From assembly GCA_036023115.1 (NCBI GenBank), contig JAYKKT010000091.1:28090001-28154000 (forward strand): a DNA stretch of 64,000 nucleotides. The letters are read 5' to 3'. The notes beneath the pieces were generated by a model. That model had not been told where the DNA came from, made no database searches, and saw only the letters and a program-made list of their open reading frames with translations. This document shows positions 9,819 to 21,100 of this stretch, in pieces. The number at the start of each line of letters is the position of its first letter. The stretch's first letter is position 1. This stretch comes from Brasenia schreberi. Taxonomy: Eukaryota; Streptophyta; Magnoliopsida; Nymphaeales; Cabombaceae. The position numbers and the translations under genes were made by a program.

Positions 9819-11204
9819 CCCCCCCCTAGTGGGCGGATTTTAAAAAAGGATTGGCCAGCCCACCTTGGCCCAGCCGACTCCAGCCACCTTCCAACCGAGC
9901 TTGCCACCTGCACCACCGCTACCCACCACCAAGCCCTCCACCTACACCACCACTTCCAGCCAGCCAGCTTCCCATCGCCACCACCTCCCGGCTAAATTCT
10001 GCGCATCCAAGTCACCCGGTTGTCCCTTTTCCATCCTCCGCCCCTCTTCATCACCCGGTTTGTACCTCAACCTAACTCTACCCCCTCTTCACTCCCCCTC
10101 CACTCTCAACTACCCATTCGGCCAAACCTCCACCTTATAACCACCCGCCTTGAACCACTTCCCCTAGCAACACCTGGCCACTCCACTTAGCTCCCTAAGA
10201 CCTGTCCCTTCCACTCTCCACCAGCCCTTAGTCCTACCTTACACCATACCCTAGCTAGCTTCCTTTCCATCCACAACATCCCTAGCCACCCTAGCAGCCG
10301 GCCACCACCAAACTTCCCTTAGTCGGCCACTCCAACCGACTGTACCAAACCCACTCGGCCAGCCATACACTCCCTTAGGCTCCCACTTAGTGCCACCTTT
10401 CCTAACACTACACCCTCCCTTAGTGACCCTACCTAGTCACCTTAGCCCAAAACACCAAGGCAGCCCATTCCTAGTAGCCGGCCATCTTCAAGGCGCCCTT
10501 CCCGCGCACCCAAGACATCCGGCCAGCACTTCCCCCTTGCCGTTCAACTTCGAGGAGCTCCCTCTTGCAGCCCAAAGCGAAGCCAAGCCTACGCTCAAGC
10601 AAGTCACCTCCGGACCAGCTATAAGTAAGTGCCTAACTCGGTCCTTAGTTGTAGACTTGCTTAAATTAAATTTGATACGGGGTTGTAATAACGGAGCATT
10701 GTCTCCCCCCGCTTGTAATAACGTGGCTTGGCACACCCACACACACGTGCACTCTTTTAGTCGTGCACGATTTTGAACACACACGGGCCTAATCAACCCT
10801 TTATATATAAATTTATGTATATACTTTAAATTACGTAGGGTTTTGCTTAAGTTGGGTGTGTTGTCTTTCAATTCAAGCACGCACACACATTGAGCCTTCG
10901 CTCTTATTTGTAAGACCCAAGTAAGGGCCGTGTTATACTATCCTTGGGTTTATTTCATGTTGTGTGCGTAGTACTTCAATTCAAGCACTCACACACATTG
11001 AGCTTTCGCTCTTATTCCCAAGACCTTAGTTAAGGCCATACTGCAATTTATATTTAGGTTTAATTTCATATCGTGTGCGTAGTACTTCAATTCAAGCACT
11101 CACACACATTGAGCTTTCGCTCTTATTCCCAAGACCTTAATTAAGGCCATACTGCAATTTATATTTGGGTTTAATTTCATGTTGTATGTGTAGTACTTCA
11201 ATTT

Positions 11205-11223
11205 AAGGCCAAAGAGGGGCATC
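11205..11223 (+). other. polypurine-tract stub before P1 5' LTR
   Basis: AAGGCCAAAGAGGGGCATC is the sequence that normally ends an internal region ahead of a 3' LTR. Here it follows a broken LTR and precedes an LTR that itself has a primer-binding site downstream. Confidence 0.8.
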
Positions 11224-11397
11224 TGTAAACACTCCAAAATCCCACGAATTTCTCAAAACCATCTGGTTTTGTAAAAGCAGCCCCAAAGGGCCATTTTGAG
11301 TTTGGAAACCCAGGAGCCTTCCAGACAACCCTGTATATATGTTTTAAACTTTATATTTCAAAAATATGTGATATGGTTTTGAAAACCTTTTTAAAAC

Positions 11398-11892
11398 ATG
11401 TTTTCAAACCCCGAAGCAGCTTGGCCTAATCCAGACAAGACCAGGAAAGCTAAGGAGAGCCCGGAACCGGAGCACATGTCAAGCCCGGCACAGCAACTCT
11501 CGTATCAAATCCACACCCCCAGGATCTCGAACGTCCAAGACCCTGTTATCATCGAAACATTGTTTGAAGTCATCTCCGGAAGGCAAAAACAGAGATGGAC
11601 GATCATGTTGGCAAAGACCCAACGCAGACGGAGCACTGATGCTATCAGGCCCCGCACAAACCGTTCATTTCGAACACAGCTCGAAGGAGTCAGAATTCAG
11701 TTTGGATCAGATCTGGACCATATATATCCAGATCCCAATCCAAACCCATGTATGGACTTAGATTTGGATTCGGATTCAAAAATCCAATCCAATATCCATA
11801 TCCATGGCCCATATCACCTTCTCATAAATGGAGGTGGGGCCCACTTGAATTTCACGTGGGATTATGGGCATGAGAGAGAGTGGGGTGGATAA
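11398..11892 (+). other. conserved U3 open reading frame (P1 5' LTR)
   Basis: 164 codons, the longest copy, ending GHEREWGG. It matches the frame at 34676-35059 in the partner LTR and at 17154-17576 in A2. No known domain. Confidence 0.3.
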
Positions 11893-12172
11893 GATCAAGT
11901 GTGTGTTGTAATTAAGCTTGACTTGTGTGTCAAGTTTGGGGTTAATCATGTGGGTTAGCCTAGTTAAGTGGGTTTAAGCTTGTAATTAGCCAAAACCTAA
12001 CCTAGGGCTGCACCAACATGATATGATTAGGGTTCATGGGTCGTGCAAAGGGAGCTCCTTCACCTAATCCTAACTAAAAATACCTAATCCTAGCCTTCCA
12101 CCCTAATCTTGTCCTAATCTGAGCCTAATCACCCAACCCACTTTCCTAATCCCGGCCTAATCCCAACCTAAT

Positions 12173-14374
12173 TGTAGACATGAAAATTCTCGTTCCAAAG
12201 TTTATGAGACAAACTTGAAATGAAACTTTCCACCCCTACGCTTGCGCGAGCGTGCCAGCTAGTTCAAAACTAGCAAATGTTTGTAAGACTTCTAGGCGAT
12301 TGTGTACAAGCGGGATCTTTTCACTCACACCTTCTTGAGCCGATGCTCAAGGGTCAGTGTTGAGCGCTTAGGAACTTCATTTTACAGCAAAACACGACTC
12401 CCTTTTACATAAACAAGTGTCTTTCAAAATTTTGTTGAACTTGTGCACTCGGATTCAATACTTGGAAAAACTCAAGCTGCTGAAAACAGAGAATTATGTT
12501 TTTAGAGCTGTATTCTAGGGGAGTTTTGAAGGTGTCACAAACTTCCAAAAATTATCAAAATTTTACCAGACGAAGATGGTAGTGCGGAGAGACTGTAGCC
12601 TTTTTCAAATCTGCATTTGGAGTAGTATTGAATCAGAAACAAATAATCTACTCAGACCACCTCATTGACTCGGAACAGCTCTGTTTTAGAAATACAGAAA
12701 CTCAAAGATGAGTCTGTATCTCTCTGCTCAGAACTCCAATTTTGATGATTTTGATGTTGCTGGAAAGCTATGGATATTATATTTCCAATGCATCAAAAAT
12801 CAACCAATTTGGACTCCTGTGGACAGAGATATAGGACTTTTACCCAACCTCTATTTCAGGAAATCCGACTGTGCAGACAGTGGTGCAGAAATCTGGTCGT
12901 TCTTAATATGCTTTTATTACGTGGCTGCACGGCCCTAAAATCTTGCCAATTTTATACAGAGTGTCCCAATGTGTGTGGAATCATTGTGCCAAATTTCAAG
13001 ACAATCGGAGTAAGCATCACAAAATTAAAATTACAGAAACAGACATATGCAGAGATGCTGAAATCCGGTTTTATGTTTTATAAATATAATGATGCATAAC
13101 CCACACGAAATTAAAATGCAACAACCCTTAAAGCAAATTTGCTGGAATATAAATGAATGGGAAGTACTTTATAGCTTAGACATAGAGGGGGTTAGAAGTA
13201 TAGAGGGTATATAGCATATAGGAAGGGAGAAGCATTAAAGCAAACACTTGGCGTGCATGTGGGTGTATAGTGTTTCATCCACGAAATTGAAATGGCAGCA
13301 AAGCTAGATTATTACAACTCGAGGAGAGATGAAACTCCATTAATACAACCCCATTTAATGAATTGAATGGAAGAGAATGAAACTTAGATTAAGTAAGAAA
13401 GGTCTTACACGAGTTTTGGATGTGAAGGACCGGATTTCAATGATGAAGCCGGTCTTCCTCTTGATGGCCTTCCTTCTTAACTCCTACAAGCTCTCACCTA
13501 GCTTCCCCTTCACTAGAAGACGTCCCCCCTTTGCTGAAATTTTCTGCACCTAGTCTAGCACACACCACCCAAGGTCTCTCTCTTCTCTCTCTTCTCTCTC
13601 TTCTCCATCCAATCTCCAAGTTATGGAACCCGCCCCCCCCTCTTGGGCCTTTTTATAGGCCAAGGGGGGCTGGTTCTAGTGGTTTCTTGTGGGGCGGGTT
13701 GGAGCTTTAGCTTGGTGGATTTGATCCGCTCCACACCGGCTTCTTGTAGTTCTTCATTGAGTCGATTCGGACCAGCCCATATGGGCTGGTATAGGTGCTA
13801 TGGCTTGGTGTAGCCCTAGAGCATGCGGTTGGTTTTAAACAACCTTACAATGTGCAACATGTTTTGTTTGGGCTGATTTCTTTAAACTTCGACCCACTTG
13901 AATTCGCTTCTTTCTTTGATTCGGCTCCCACCTTTTGCTTTTGAGTTACACTTGAAATCTTCTAGAATTGAATGAGCTTGTTACCATGGCCTCGAGTCTT
14001 GGTTCCAAGTTGGCCCCATCTTGATCGGACAAACTTGGATTTGATCGGTCTTGACCTTCCATTTGGATAAGTAGTTGAATTTGAACTTGATATGCTTCAA
14101 TCTTCTCCACTTTTGGGAATCAATCTGATTTAACTTGATCCATATCTTGATACACTTTATCTTCTTTTCGGGAATCGAGGCCTGGATTGGGTCTCCGCCT
14201 GCTTCGAAACTCATGGGCTATTTGGATTTAAAACCTTTATTTTGAAATATTCTCCCAGAAGGTCTAAACTTTAAAATTTGGGGATTTTGAATTTAAAGGT
14301 TCATAAAGTCTTTAAATTGGCCTTCAAAATTTAGGAGTTTTTGAAAATACTTGAAAAAATTTCGGGTGTTTACA
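12173..14374 (-). repeat. solo LTR of family D (2,202 bp)
   Basis: Minus strand, TGTAAACACCCG at 14374 to GTCTACA at 12173. Flanks are CTAAT (12168-12172) and CAAAT (14375-14379), a target duplication with one change. The flanking P1 LTR sequence joins cleanly when it is removed. It shares with the other families only its ends and short leader motifs (the CAGCTAGTT..AACTAGC hairpin near 12260, GCGCAAG), so it is a diverged relative. It contains a CT-rich microsatellite near 13575-13607 and a TATA box (13657-13650). The frame at 12708-13099 shows no recognisable domain. Confidence 0.85.
13650..13657 (-). promoter_or_regulatory. TATA box of family-D LTR
   Basis: Minus-strand TATAAAAA, next to a C-rich run as in the other families. 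Confidence 0.5.
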
Positions 14375-14665
14375 CAAATCACCTAACCCACTTCCCTAAT
14401 CCTTCCCTAAACCTAGGTTAATTTCCCTAAACCTAGCCTAATCCTAGCCTAATCACCTAACCTACCTCACTAAACCTCACCCTAGAACCAACCCACCTAG
14501 CTAAACCCTAAACCTCTAAACCACCCCTAGCACACAACCTACCCAAACCACTTGTATTTAAAATATCTGGCCCTACCCTTTCCAGCCCACCTTATCACCA
14601 CACCACCCTACCTAAACCACCTAACCACTACCCCAAAACCAGCCCTAACCGTCCTAGCCCAGCCC

Positions 14666-14673
14666 TATATAAA
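14666..14673 (+). promoter_or_regulatory. TATA box of P1 5' LTR
   Basis: TATATAAA followed by a long C-run, which would initiate the P1 transcript. Confidence 0.6.
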
Positions 14674-15587
14674 CCCCCCCCCTTTGGGGCGGGTTTTTCC
14701 AAGCTAGAAGCCCCACCTTCCACCAGCCGGGTCCTCCACTCTCCAGCCCAGCCGACTCCCATCCTGCTCCACCTGCCCCACAGCCAGCCACCACCTGCGC
14801 CACAACCTCCCAACCGAGCACCACCACCGCCACCACCATTACCGCCAAAGTTCACATCGCCATCCTCTTCACCCAGCCGAACCAGCCGAGCCCCCACATC
14901 CGGCTGCTCCCCTTCCATTCGCCACCACCTCTTCACTCGGTTAGTACCCTATACTCCACCTTACTCCTTCTTCACTCCCTCTCCACTCTCAGCCACCTAA
15001 ACCCCTACCATATCACCCTAACACCAGCCATTCCACTTGCTGCCACCATTCCCACTCGGCCAGGCCCGTAACCACCCTAACTACTCGCCACCACCTAGAC
15101 ACCTTAGCTCCATTCGGCCACCCTATCCGACTCCCTAAGACCTGCCCATATCACCCACTACACCCACTACCACATGACCCCATCTCCTAGCTAGTTCCCT
15201 TCCCTTACACCACTCCTAGCCACCCTAGCAACCCGCCACCATCAAGTCCTCCCAGTCGGCCACTCCAACCGACTGTCATTCCATTCGGCCACCCTAGCAA
15301 CCCGCCAACCTTAGGTGCTCCATTAGACCTTCCCCTAGGTTCACCCTTTTCACAACCTACCTTAAAACTAAACCCTATCCTTAGTGACCCTACTTAGGCC
15401 CTTTAGCCCAACACACCCAAAACAGCCCCTCCTTAGTAGCCGGCCATCTTCAAGGCGCCTCTTTCGCGCACCAAGGACATCCGGCCAGCACCTCCCCTTT
15501 GTTGTTCAACCTCGCGGAGCTCCCTTTTGCAGCCCAAGGCGAAGGCCAAGCCCACGCTCAAGCAAGGCATCTTCGAACCAGCTATTA

Positions 15588-16829
15588 GTAAGTGCCTAAC
15601 TCGGTCCTTAGTTGTATACTTGCTTAAGATTCAATTCGATACGGGGTTGTAATAATGGAGCATAGTCTCCCCCCGCTTGTAATAACGTGGCTTGGCACAC
15701 CCACACACGTGCACTCTCTTAGTTGTGCACGATTTTGAACACACACGGGCCTAATCAGCCCCTAATACATAAATATATACATATACTTTAATTTTCGTAG
15801 GGTTTTGCTTAAGTTGGGTGTGTTGTCTTTCAATTCAAGCACTCACACACATTGAGCCTTCGCTCTTATTTGAAAGACCCAAGTAAGGGCCGTGTTATAC
15901 TATTTGGGGTTTAATTTCATGTTGTGTGCGTAGTACTTCAATTCAAGCACTCACACACATTGAGCTTTCACTCTTATTCCCAAGACCTTAATCAAGGCCA
16001 TACTGCAAGTTATATTTGGGTTTAATTTCATGTCGTGTGTGTAAGTCTTTCAATTCAAGCACGCACCCACATTGAGCCTTCGCTCTTAATTGCAAGACCC
16101 GAGTAAGGGCCCATATACATACTCTATATACATATCTCTCTTCGGCATTTACATTACAAGTCATTTCCCTTCGGTTATTTCCCTTTGGTTATTTCCCTTC
16201 GGCATTGTCTTTACATTCGGGTTTTCCCTTTGGAGTAGCGTGAGTTTGCATTGCATCTACGCCATACCACGAGGTAGGACGCATATTGCATCAAAGCAAG
16301 CCCTGTATTCCCACTCAAAATCGCCCATGTAGTGGAGTGTTCATAACACACAAACTAGGTGGCCCATAAAGGGATAAAAGGAAAGACTTAGGCACATGCA
16401 AATCCACGTGATCTAAAATCTGCAATCGCAACTAAAAGACTCGAATTAAACACCTTGAACCGCTTCGTAGGCTTTCTATCCCAAAAACTCGATTTTTCAA
16501 ACCCTTGCGCATCGGTGCAAGAAGGTCTACGACGACAAGAGCTCACTTGCTCACAGTCGCCATGATTAGAAGTCAGTTTAAATACATCTTCGCTACCTTA
16601 GGTAAGCTAGTTGGCACGCCCTGTTTATATAAATAGGCCTTAGCCACACGAGAGGATCCGCTCCAAGCCCCTGAAAAGGCGAAGAGGCGGGGATTTTTGC
16701 CGCGTCTACAGAGATTGGCACGCCCGGTGGGACGTGAGCCTTTCAAAAATCGAGTTTTTAAGGTAGAAGTTTTGCGAAAATTTTGTTAAAAAGGTGTCAT
16801 TTTAACTTGTTTTCTTTGCTTGTACTTAG
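15588..16829 (+). other. predicted leader intron of P1
   Basis: Donor GTAAGT (15588-15593) in the LTR leader. Acceptor TTTGCTTGTACTTAG ends at 16829, 25 nt before the gag ATG. The 1,242-nt segment would carry away the hairpin units, LTR end and primer-binding site. Confidence 0.4.
16716..16733 (+). promoter_or_regulatory. tRNA primer-binding site of P1
   Basis: TGGCACGCCCGGTGGGAC, five bases after the LTR end at 16710. Confidence 0.88.
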
Positions 16830-17153
16830 GACATTTTGAAAAAGCTTGAAAAGCATGTCAAAATCCAATCCAAGTTGTAAACACCCCGAAATCCCACGAA
16901 TTTCTCAAAATCCATCTGGTTTTGTACAAGCAGCCCCAAAGGGCCATTTTGAGTCTGGAAACCCAGGAGCCTTCCAGACAACCCTGTACATATGTTTTAA
17001 ACTCTATATTTCAAAAATATGTAATATAGCTTTTGAAAACCTGTTAAAACATGTTTTTGAAACCCCAAAGCGGCTTGGCCCGATCAAAACAGGACCAGGA
17101 GAGCTAAGAAGAGCCCGGAACCGGAGCACACGTCGAGCCCGGCACAGCAACTC

Positions 17154-17576
17154 TTGTATCTGATTCACACCCCCAGGATCTCGAACGTCCAAGACCCTGT
17201 TATCATCGAAACATTGTTTGAAGTCATCTCCGAAAGGCAAAAACAGAGACGGATGATCATGTTGGCGAAGACCCAACGCAGACGGAGCACTGATGCTGTC
17301 AGGCCCCGCAGAAACCGTTCATTTCGAACACAGCTCGAAGGAGTCAGAATTCAGTTTGGATCGAATCTGGACCATATATATCCAGATCCCAATCCAAACC
17401 CATGTATGAACTTAGATTTGGATTCGGATTCAAAAATCCAATCCAATATCCATATCCATGAACCATATCACCTTCTCATAAATGGAGGTGGGGCCCACTT
17501 GAATTTCACGTGGGATTATGGGCATGAGAGAGAGTGGGGGTGGATAAGATCAAGTGTGTGTTGTAATTATGCTTGA
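17154..17576 (+). other. conserved U3 open reading frame (A2)
   Basis: 140 codons with the shared MLAKTQRRRSTDA core and GHEREWG near the end. Coding status unproven. Confidence 0.3.
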
Positions 17577-18112
17577 CTTGTGTGTCAAGTTTGGGGTTAA
17601 TCATGTGGGTTAGCCTAGTTAAGTGGGTTTAAGCTTGTAATTAGCCAAAACCTAACCTAGGGCTGCACCAACATGATATGATTAGGGTCCATGGGTCGTG
17701 CAAAGGGAGCTCCTTCACCTAATCCTAACTAAAAATACCTAATCCTAGCCTTCCACCCTAATCTTGTCGTAATCTGAGCCTAATCACCCAACCCACTTTC
17801 CTAATCCCGGCCTAATCCCAACCTAATCACCTAACCCACTTCCCTAATCCTTCCCTAAACCTAGGTTAATTTCCCTAAACCTAGCCTAAACCTAGCCTAA
17901 TCACCTAACCTAGCTCACTAAACCTCACCCTAAAACCCAACCACCTAACCTAGCCCTAAACCCCTAAACCACCCCTAGCCCACAATCTACCCAAACCACT
18001 AGTTTTCAAAATATCTGGCCCAACCCTTTCCAGCCCACCTTATCTTCATACCACCCTACCTAAACCACCTAACCACTACCCCAAACCCAGCCCTAACCGA
18101 CCTACCCATCCC

Positions 18113-18120
18113 TATATAAA
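18113..18120 (+). promoter_or_regulatory. TATA box of solo LTR A2
   Basis: TATATAAA followed by a C-run. It could drive transcription through P1 gag. Confidence 0.6.
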
Positions 18121-21100
18121 CACCCCCCCCTTGGGGGCGGGTTTTCCTATCTAGTGGCTTCACCCATCCCAGCCGGGTCCCCTCCTTCCCCAAGTCCAGC
18201 CGAGTCCCACCATCTCCCACCTGCTCCACCTGCTCCACATGCACCGCCACCTGCTCTCCATCCCACCACCATCTCCCAGCCGGACGCCACCACTTGCACT
18301 ATTTCCCAACCACCCGGCTTCTCTCTTCCATCCACCGCCTCTCCCCATCGGTAAGTACCCCCCACTCTACCTAGCTCCTTCTCTACTCCCTCTCCACTCC
18401 TAGCCACCCACCATACCACCATCTTACCTATACATCATACCTTAGCTGCCACCATTCTCACTCAGCCGAACCTATCACAACCTAAACTACCGGCCACTAC
18501 CTAACCATCCTATCTACATCCGGCCACCCTATAAGACTCCCATTCGGCCTTCCCTTAAACTCCCTTTAGGTCCATACTCCCCAATACTCTAGACTCTCCT
18601 AGTGACCCTACACACTCACTTGGCCCAGCCCCTTTAATCCCCCACATCAAGGCGACACCCATTTGCAACCGGCCACCTTCGAGGCGCCTATCCCGCGCCC
18701 CACTTACAGCCGGCCAGCACCCTTTGTCATTCCCCCTCGCGGAGCTCCTGTTTGCAGCCCAAGGCGAAGGCCAAGCCCATGCTCAAGCAAGGCCTCTACG
18801 GACCAGCTACTCGTAAGTGCCTAAACTCGGTCTTTAGTTGTATACTTGCTTGAGATTCAATTTGATACGGGGTTGTAATAACGGAGCATAGTCTCCCCCC
18901 GCTTGTAATAACGTGGCTTGGCACACCCACACACGTGCACTCTCTTAGTTGTGCACGATTTTGAACACACACGGGCCTAATCAGCCCCTAATACATATAT
19001 ATATATATACTTTCATTTTCGAAGGGTTTTTGCTTAAGTTGGGTGCGTTGTCTTTCAATTCAAGCACTCACACACATTGAGCTTTCGCTCTTATTTGAAA
19101 GACCCAAGTAAGGGCCGACCTATACTATTTGGGTTTCATTTCATGTCGTGTGAGTAAGTCTTTCAATTCAAGCACTTTCACACACATTGAGCTTTCGCTC
19201 TTATTTGAAAGACCCAAGTAAGGGCCGACCTATACTATTTGGGTTTCATTTCATGTCGTGTGAGTAAGTCTTTCAATTCAAGCACTTTCACACACATTGA
19301 GCTTTCGCTCTTATTCCCAAGACCTTAGTAAAGGCCTTATTGCAGTTATATTTGGGTTTCATTTATGTCGTGTGTGTAGTACTTCAATTCAAGCACTCTC
19401 ACACACATTGAGCCTTCGCTCTTACTCCCAAGACCTTAGTCAAGGCCATACTGCAATTTATATTTGGGTTTAATTTCATGTCGTGTGTGTAAGTCTTTCA
19501 ATTCAAGCACGCACCCACATTGAGCCTTCGCTCTTATTTGCAAGACCCGAGTAAGGGCTCATATACATACTCTATATACATATCTCCCTTCAGTTATTTC
19601 CCTTCGGTTATTTCCCTTCGGTCATTTCCCTTCGGTTATTTCCCTTCAGTATTGTCTTTACATTTCGGGTTTTCCCTTTGGAGTAGCGTAAGTTTGCATT
19701 GCATCTACGCCATACCACGAGGTAGGACGCATATTGCATTGAAGCAAGCCCCGCTCGAATTCGCCCATGTAGTGGAGTGTTCATAACACACAAACTAGGT
19801 GGCCCGAAAAGGGATAAAAGAAAAGACTTAGGCACGTGCAAATCCACGTGATCTAAAACATGCAATCGCATTTTAAAGACCCGAAATAGACACCTCGAAC
19901 CGCTTCGTAGACTTTCTCTCCAAAACTCGATTTTTGCAAAGCGTACAAACTGACCCTTGCGCATCGGTGCAAGAAGGTCTGCGACGACAAGAGCTTACTT
20001 CTCACAGTTGCCACGTTTAGAAGTCAGTGTTAAAAATATCTTCGCTAGCTTAAGTAAGCTAGCTGGCACGCCCTGTTTGCATACATAGGCCTTAGACACA
20101 CGAGAGGATCCGCTCCGAGCCCTGAAAAAGGCGAGAGGCGGGGATTTTTGCACGTCTACACAAGTGAAGTGTCGAGCCAAGGCTCATGCGCAATAAGTTC
20201 TCACTCTAGGAGGATTTTCAAAAACAAAATAAAACTAGATGAAATCGAGGACTTGAGAAGGGAATTTGAGGCCAAAATCGATGCTCTCAGCCAAGAGGCT
20301 GAAGTAGGCGATTCGTGTTCATCAAACGGTGAACAAAGGCCTAAGAAAAAATCTGAAAAACCTCGCAAGCACAAAGAGGCCTCCGTAATAGAAGGCAACC
20401 AATACCACGAGTCCTTCACACAAAAGGACCGTAAAGCCCTACAGCAGTTGCTAAAAGGGCAGAATAAAGAGAAAAGAAGCTACGCCCTGTCTGATTTCCT
20501 TCCTATGGATTACAAAACAGACAATGACGATGAAATACCCAACTTCCATCGGTATGATGGCATGGGAGACCCTAGTTCTCACTTACAGCTTTTCTCACGT
20601 CGAGCCCATAAGAAGAAAAAGGACTCGATGAAATGGGTATATTGGTTCCCTTTATCCCTTAAAGGCACAGCTGCCAAAGGGCTGGCTTCCTACGACTTAA
20701 GCCAGTTCGCTACTTTTGAAGAGTTAGCGAACTGCTTCATGCAAAGATTTGAACACAACGTAGAAGTTACGCCAACCCTGAATACCTTAAGGGATACCAA
20801 GCAAGGCATGAACGAAGACGTACATGCCTTCATTATAAGATGGAGGTCACTTTTGGGCCAAGTGCGAGAGCCCATATCCGAAGGATGCGCAGTCATGCTC
20901 ATCCTGGATAACTTTAAAAGCGAGTTAAAAACCCTTCTCTCGCTCCATGAGATTTCAACTTTCCATAAGTTGATCAAAAAGGCCTCTCTTTTCGAAACCA
21001 ACTTGCGAAAAGGGACATACGATCACTTGTGGAAAGGAAGTGTTGTTTCCAAAACCTGCTTGGAAAAGCCCATCACATACGGGCTACCCACGATGGACAA

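Larger units (their letters stand above)
8090..11204 (+). mobile_element. remnant P0: 3' tail plus truncated 3' LTR
   Basis: 8090-8572 matches the non-coding tail that follows pol in P4 (63055-63540), starting within CCTCCGCTAG. Then come a polypurine tract and an LTR starting TGTAAACACC at 8573. The coding part lies left of the nested insertions or is lost. The LTR stops near 11204 in mid-leader, where it meets a short polypurine stub and the 5' LTR of P1. Confidence 0.85.
8573..11204 (+). repeat. 3' LTR of P0 (family A, truncated)
   Basis: Starts TGTAAACACCCCG. U3 frame 8952-9257, telomere-like tract 9405-9680, TATA box 9811, donor GTAAGT 10625-10630, and hairpin units from about 10880. 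It breaks off at CTTCAATTT near 11204; about 650 bp of leader and the GTCTACA end are missing. Confidence 0.88.
11224..16710 (+). repeat. 5' LTR of P1 (family A, split by solo LTR D)
   Basis: TGTAAACACTCC to GTCTACA. Without the 2,202-bp insertion and its duplicated 5 bp it is about 3,280 bp. U3 frame 11398-11892, telomere-like tract 12058-12172 and 14380-14530, TATA box 14666, donor 15588, hairpin units 15840-16110, short GAAGGGAAAT-type repeats near 16150-16200. Confidence 0.88.
16876..20160 (+). repeat. solo LTR A2 (3,285 bp) inside P1 gag
   Basis: TGTAAACACC to GTCTACA with a perfect 5-bp target duplication CAAGT (16871-16875 and 20161-20165). No internal sequence remains, so it is a product of LTR-LTR recombination. 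It contains the U3 frame 17154-17576, telomere-like tract 17717-17990, TATA box 18113, donor GTAAGT 18813-18818, and hairpin units 19070-19540, two of which are nearly identical. Confidence 0.95.

Noticed and set aside
12708..13099. Possible host gene inside solo LTR D
   Set aside because: The overlapping frames of 76 and 109 codons lie wholly between LTR ends flanked by a target duplication and show no recognisable domain.
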